Shown: positions 27,730 to 28,686 of the stretch, piece by piece
How positions within the stretch are numbered: the stretch's first letter is position 1
Layout: each line of letters begins with the position of its first letter
NCBI GenBank assembly: GCA_017631875.1
Contig: JAGBSL010000036.1
Coordinates: forward strand, 1-28,686
Direction: 5' to 3'
Length of the DNA stretch: 28,686 nucleotides
Source: Bacteroidales bacterium
GTDB taxonomy: Bacteria; Bacteroidota; Bacteroidia; Bacteroidales; UBA932
Made by a program: the position numbers and the translations under genes
The notes under the pieces: model-generated
The model's input: only the letters and a program-made list of their open reading frames with translations
Databases searched by the model: none
What the model was told of the DNA's origin: nothing

Positions 27730-28197
27730 TTAGATTGTTGCGTCTAGCACCTTCTGTGTCTGCTCTGCCCTGAAGGCATCAAGCTTTGCAGAGAGCTCTG
27801 CATCTGTAAGAGCAAGGATCTGGGCTGCGAAAAGACCTGCGTTCTTCGCTCCGTTGATAGCCATTGTAGCTACAGGGATACCTGCAGGCATCTGGACGAT
27901 CGAAAGAAGTGAGTCCATGCCGCCGAGAGCCTTTGTCTGGATAGGAACACCGATTACAGGAACTGTGGTCATACCTGCCACAACACCAGCAACGTGCGCT
28001 GCTCCGCCGGCACCTGCGATGATCACGCCGATTCCCTCAGCCTTTGCAGACTTTGCAAACTCACACATAAGGTCAGGAGTGCGGTGTGCGCTGATTACTC
28101 TCTTTACGACTTCGACCCCGAAACCCTCGAGGACATTGATTGCCTGTGACATGATTTCCAGGTCACTGGTCGATCCCATGATGATAGCTACTTTCAT
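27730..28197 (-). CDS. purE: 5-(carboxyamino)imidazole ribonucleotide mutase (PurE)
   Basis: PurE forms CAIR, the substrate of PurC. The 155-aa protein matches the usual PurE length. It has the phosphate-binding MGSTSDLE (7-14), SAHRTP with His38, the glycine-rich [19 protein letters not shown] and the [21 protein letters not shown] loop, which looks like class I (N5-CAIR mutase). Class I enzymes normally need PurK, and no purK is in the window. It is the first gene of the purE-purL-purF operon and carries a long structured leader with a duplicated segment ending right at the start codon. Confidence 0.96.
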   Translation of the reverse strand: MKVAIIMGSTSDLEIMSQAINVLEGFGVEVVKRVISAHRTPDLMCEFAKSAKAEGIGVIIAGAGGAAHVAGVVAGMTTVPVIGVPIQTKALGGMDSLLSIVQMPAGIPVATMAINGAKNAGLFAAQILALTDAELSAKLDAFRAEQTQKVLDATI

Positions 28198-28198
28198 A

Positions 28199-28245
28199 TT
28201 TTCTTATGTTAGATGTTCTGGTTTATGGTTTTCTCTCTTTGACTT
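28199..28245. repeat. Direct repeat copy 1, abutting the purE start codon
   Basis: Positions 28199-28240 are identical over 42 bp to 28275-28316. The match extends to 47 bp with one mismatch (28241 versus 28317). On the minus strand this copy ends exactly one base before the purE ATG (28197), so it contains the ribosome-loading region. Confidence 0.9.
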
Positions 28246-28274
28246 CGAGCTGAGGTTGTGCGCTGCGCTCAAAG
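28243..28274 (-). promoter_or_regulatory. Leader RNA hairpin between the two direct repeats
   Basis: As minus-strand RNA, CUUUGAGC (28274-28267) pairs with GCUCGAAG (28250-28243), giving an 8-bp stem with one G-U pair around a 16-nt loop containing GCGC. It fills almost the whole spacer between the repeat copies. No U-tract follows, so it does not look like a terminator. A regulatory or stabilising role is inferred. Confidence 0.45.
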
Positions 28275-28321
28275 TTTTCTTATGTTAGATGTTCTGGTTT
28301 ATGGTTTTCTCTCTTTCACTT
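28275..28321. repeat. Direct repeat copy 2 in the purE leader
   Basis: This is the upstream copy of the 42-47 bp repeat, 76 bp from copy 1. Here the sequence after the repeat on the minus strand is CTTTGAGC rather than the purE ATG, so the duplicated segment stops just short of the coding region. Confidence 0.9.
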
Positions 28322-28339
28322 TGGCTGTCCTTACCGCAC

Positions 28340-28358
28340 ATTATGCATCATGCACAAT
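28340..28358. promoter_or_regulatory. 19-bp imperfect palindrome at the purE transcription start, candidate operator
   Basis: ATTATGCATCATGCACAAT is symmetric about 28349, with 8 of 9 pairs matching. It spans roughly +3 to +21 relative to the start site predicted from the adjacent -7 box, a position where a bound repressor would block transcription. It does not match the E. coli PurR box. The regulator is unknown, and no second copy was seen near purM. Confidence 0.4.
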
Positions 28359-28366
28359 AAATCACG

Positions 28367-28398
28367 CAAAGATAAAAATTTTTGGGGATTATTACATA
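28367..28398 (-). promoter_or_regulatory. purE-purL-purF promoter
   Basis: On the minus strand, TATG (28398-28395), 20 bases, then TATCTTTG (28374-28367) give a perfect -7 box with a one-mismatch -33 box. The predicted start near 28361 gives a leader of about 163 nt holding the palindrome, both direct repeats and the hairpin. Confidence 0.65.
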
Positions 28399-28449
28399 GT
28401 AATATCCATATGCATCAACTATTTTAAGAACCGCACTAAAACATGGTCC

Positions 28450-28575
28450 TTTGTGCACCCAGAAGCGCACTCCTACCCCACCCCGTCCACGTTTCGGGCC
28501 GTTTTTGTGGACGGCACTGCACTCCAACCACCTCCCGTCCACGTTTCGGGCCCCTTTTGTGGACGACACGCGACG
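28450..28575. repeat. Short array of GC-rich hairpin repeats (two clear copies, one degenerate)
   Basis: The 19-mer CCCGTCCACGTTTCGGGCC occurs at 28482-28500 and 28534-28552. Each copy opens a hairpin with GTGGAC downstream: CCGTCCAC/GTGGACGG (28483-28490 with 28507-28514) and CGTCCAC/GTGGACG (28536-28542 with 28559-28565), both with 16-nt loops. The TTTGTGGAC that ends each hairpin (28504, 28556) has a weaker counterpart TTTGTGCAC at 28450, giving a period of 52-54 bp. No coding sequence is convincing here. Confidence 0.75.
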
Positions 28576-28686
28576 GGGTGTAACAACTAACCAGCTGACG
28601 GACAAGAAATTACACGAATACCCTGCATGTCAAGGAAGGCAGGACACTTTGCTAAGGCTTTGACATACAGCGCTTTGTGTATCTCG
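28576..28686. other. Gene-free right edge with weak inverted repeats
   Basis: No gene or promoter is supported here. There are CCTGC/GCAGG (28622-28626 with 28639-28643) and ATGTCAA/TTGACAT (28627-28633 with 28660-28666) inverted repeats, which could be the edge of an element continuing past the window. Together with the purE leader and the hairpin array, it makes up the only gene-free stretch longer than 300 bp (28198-28686). Confidence 0.3.

Noticed and set aside
28450..28575. CRISPR-like array (repeats at 52-54 bp intervals)
   Set aside because: There are only two good copies, the sequences between them resemble each other rather than being unique spacers, each repeat is a hairpin with its own flank, and no cas genes are in the window.
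28348..28663. Small overlapping open frames (about 70-110 aa) in the right-hand intergenic region
   Set aside because: They span the purE promoter or hairpin repeats, are low in complexity, and show no start context or family signal.

Overview
The window looks like a chromosomal segment from a Bacteroidales-type member of the Bacteroidetes, probably an animal-gut or similar anaerobe. The reasons are a SusC/SusD pair with surface lipoproteins, start codons without Shine-Dalgarno motifs, and several intergenic matches to the Bacteroidetes promoter (TTTG, 19-20 bases, TAnnTTTG). No species name can be given from the sequence alone.

Layout. (1) Positions 1-478 carry four minus-strand tRNA genes, Thr(TGT)-Tyr(GTA)-Gly(TCC)-Thr(GGT), the last cut by the left edge. 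This is the order that precedes tuf in many bacteria, so tuf is probably just off the left edge. (2) dxs (MEP isoprenoid pathway) is on the minus strand and is divergent from a plus-strand operon of two paralogous MFS transporters and a GH29 alpha-L-fucosidase lipoprotein. The two divergent promoters occupy the same 35 bp. A perfect bidirectional terminator at 6650-6694 closes the plus-strand operon. (3) From 20807 down to 6716 every gene is on the minus strand: purM, purH, purD, a secreted SGNH/sialate O-acetylesterase-like protein, folD, susC, susD, a GH30 glycosidase and a SusE-position lipoprotein. Apart from the 165-bp purM-purH and 82-bp purD leader gaps the genes are packed 3-47 bp apart, with no convincing promoter or terminator inside. 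The purine/folate genes and the polysaccharide utilisation locus (PUL) therefore may share a transcript. (4) A minus-strand bile acid:Na+ symporter family (BASS) transporter and a plus-strand ORF6N-domain gene, probably with a damaged 5' end, separate the two purine clusters. (5) purE, purL and purF form a second minus-strand purine operon, ending at a bidirectional terminator at 22443-22477. (6) The last 489 bases have no gene but hold the purE promoter, a palindrome near its start site, a repeat-hairpin-repeat leader and, beyond these, a short array of GC-rich hairpin repeats.

Function. PurF, PurL, PurM, PurE, PurD and PurH cover most of PRPP-to-IMP synthesis. purC, purB, purN/purT and any purK are not in the window. 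FolD makes the 10-formyl-tetrahydrofolate that PurH consumes, so its place downstream of purH and purD makes sense. The PUL has an outer-membrane importer (SusC/SusD), one candidate backbone enzyme (GH30), one accessory lipoprotein and possibly the esterase. No local regulator (HTCS, ECF sigma/anti-sigma or SusR-like) is visible.
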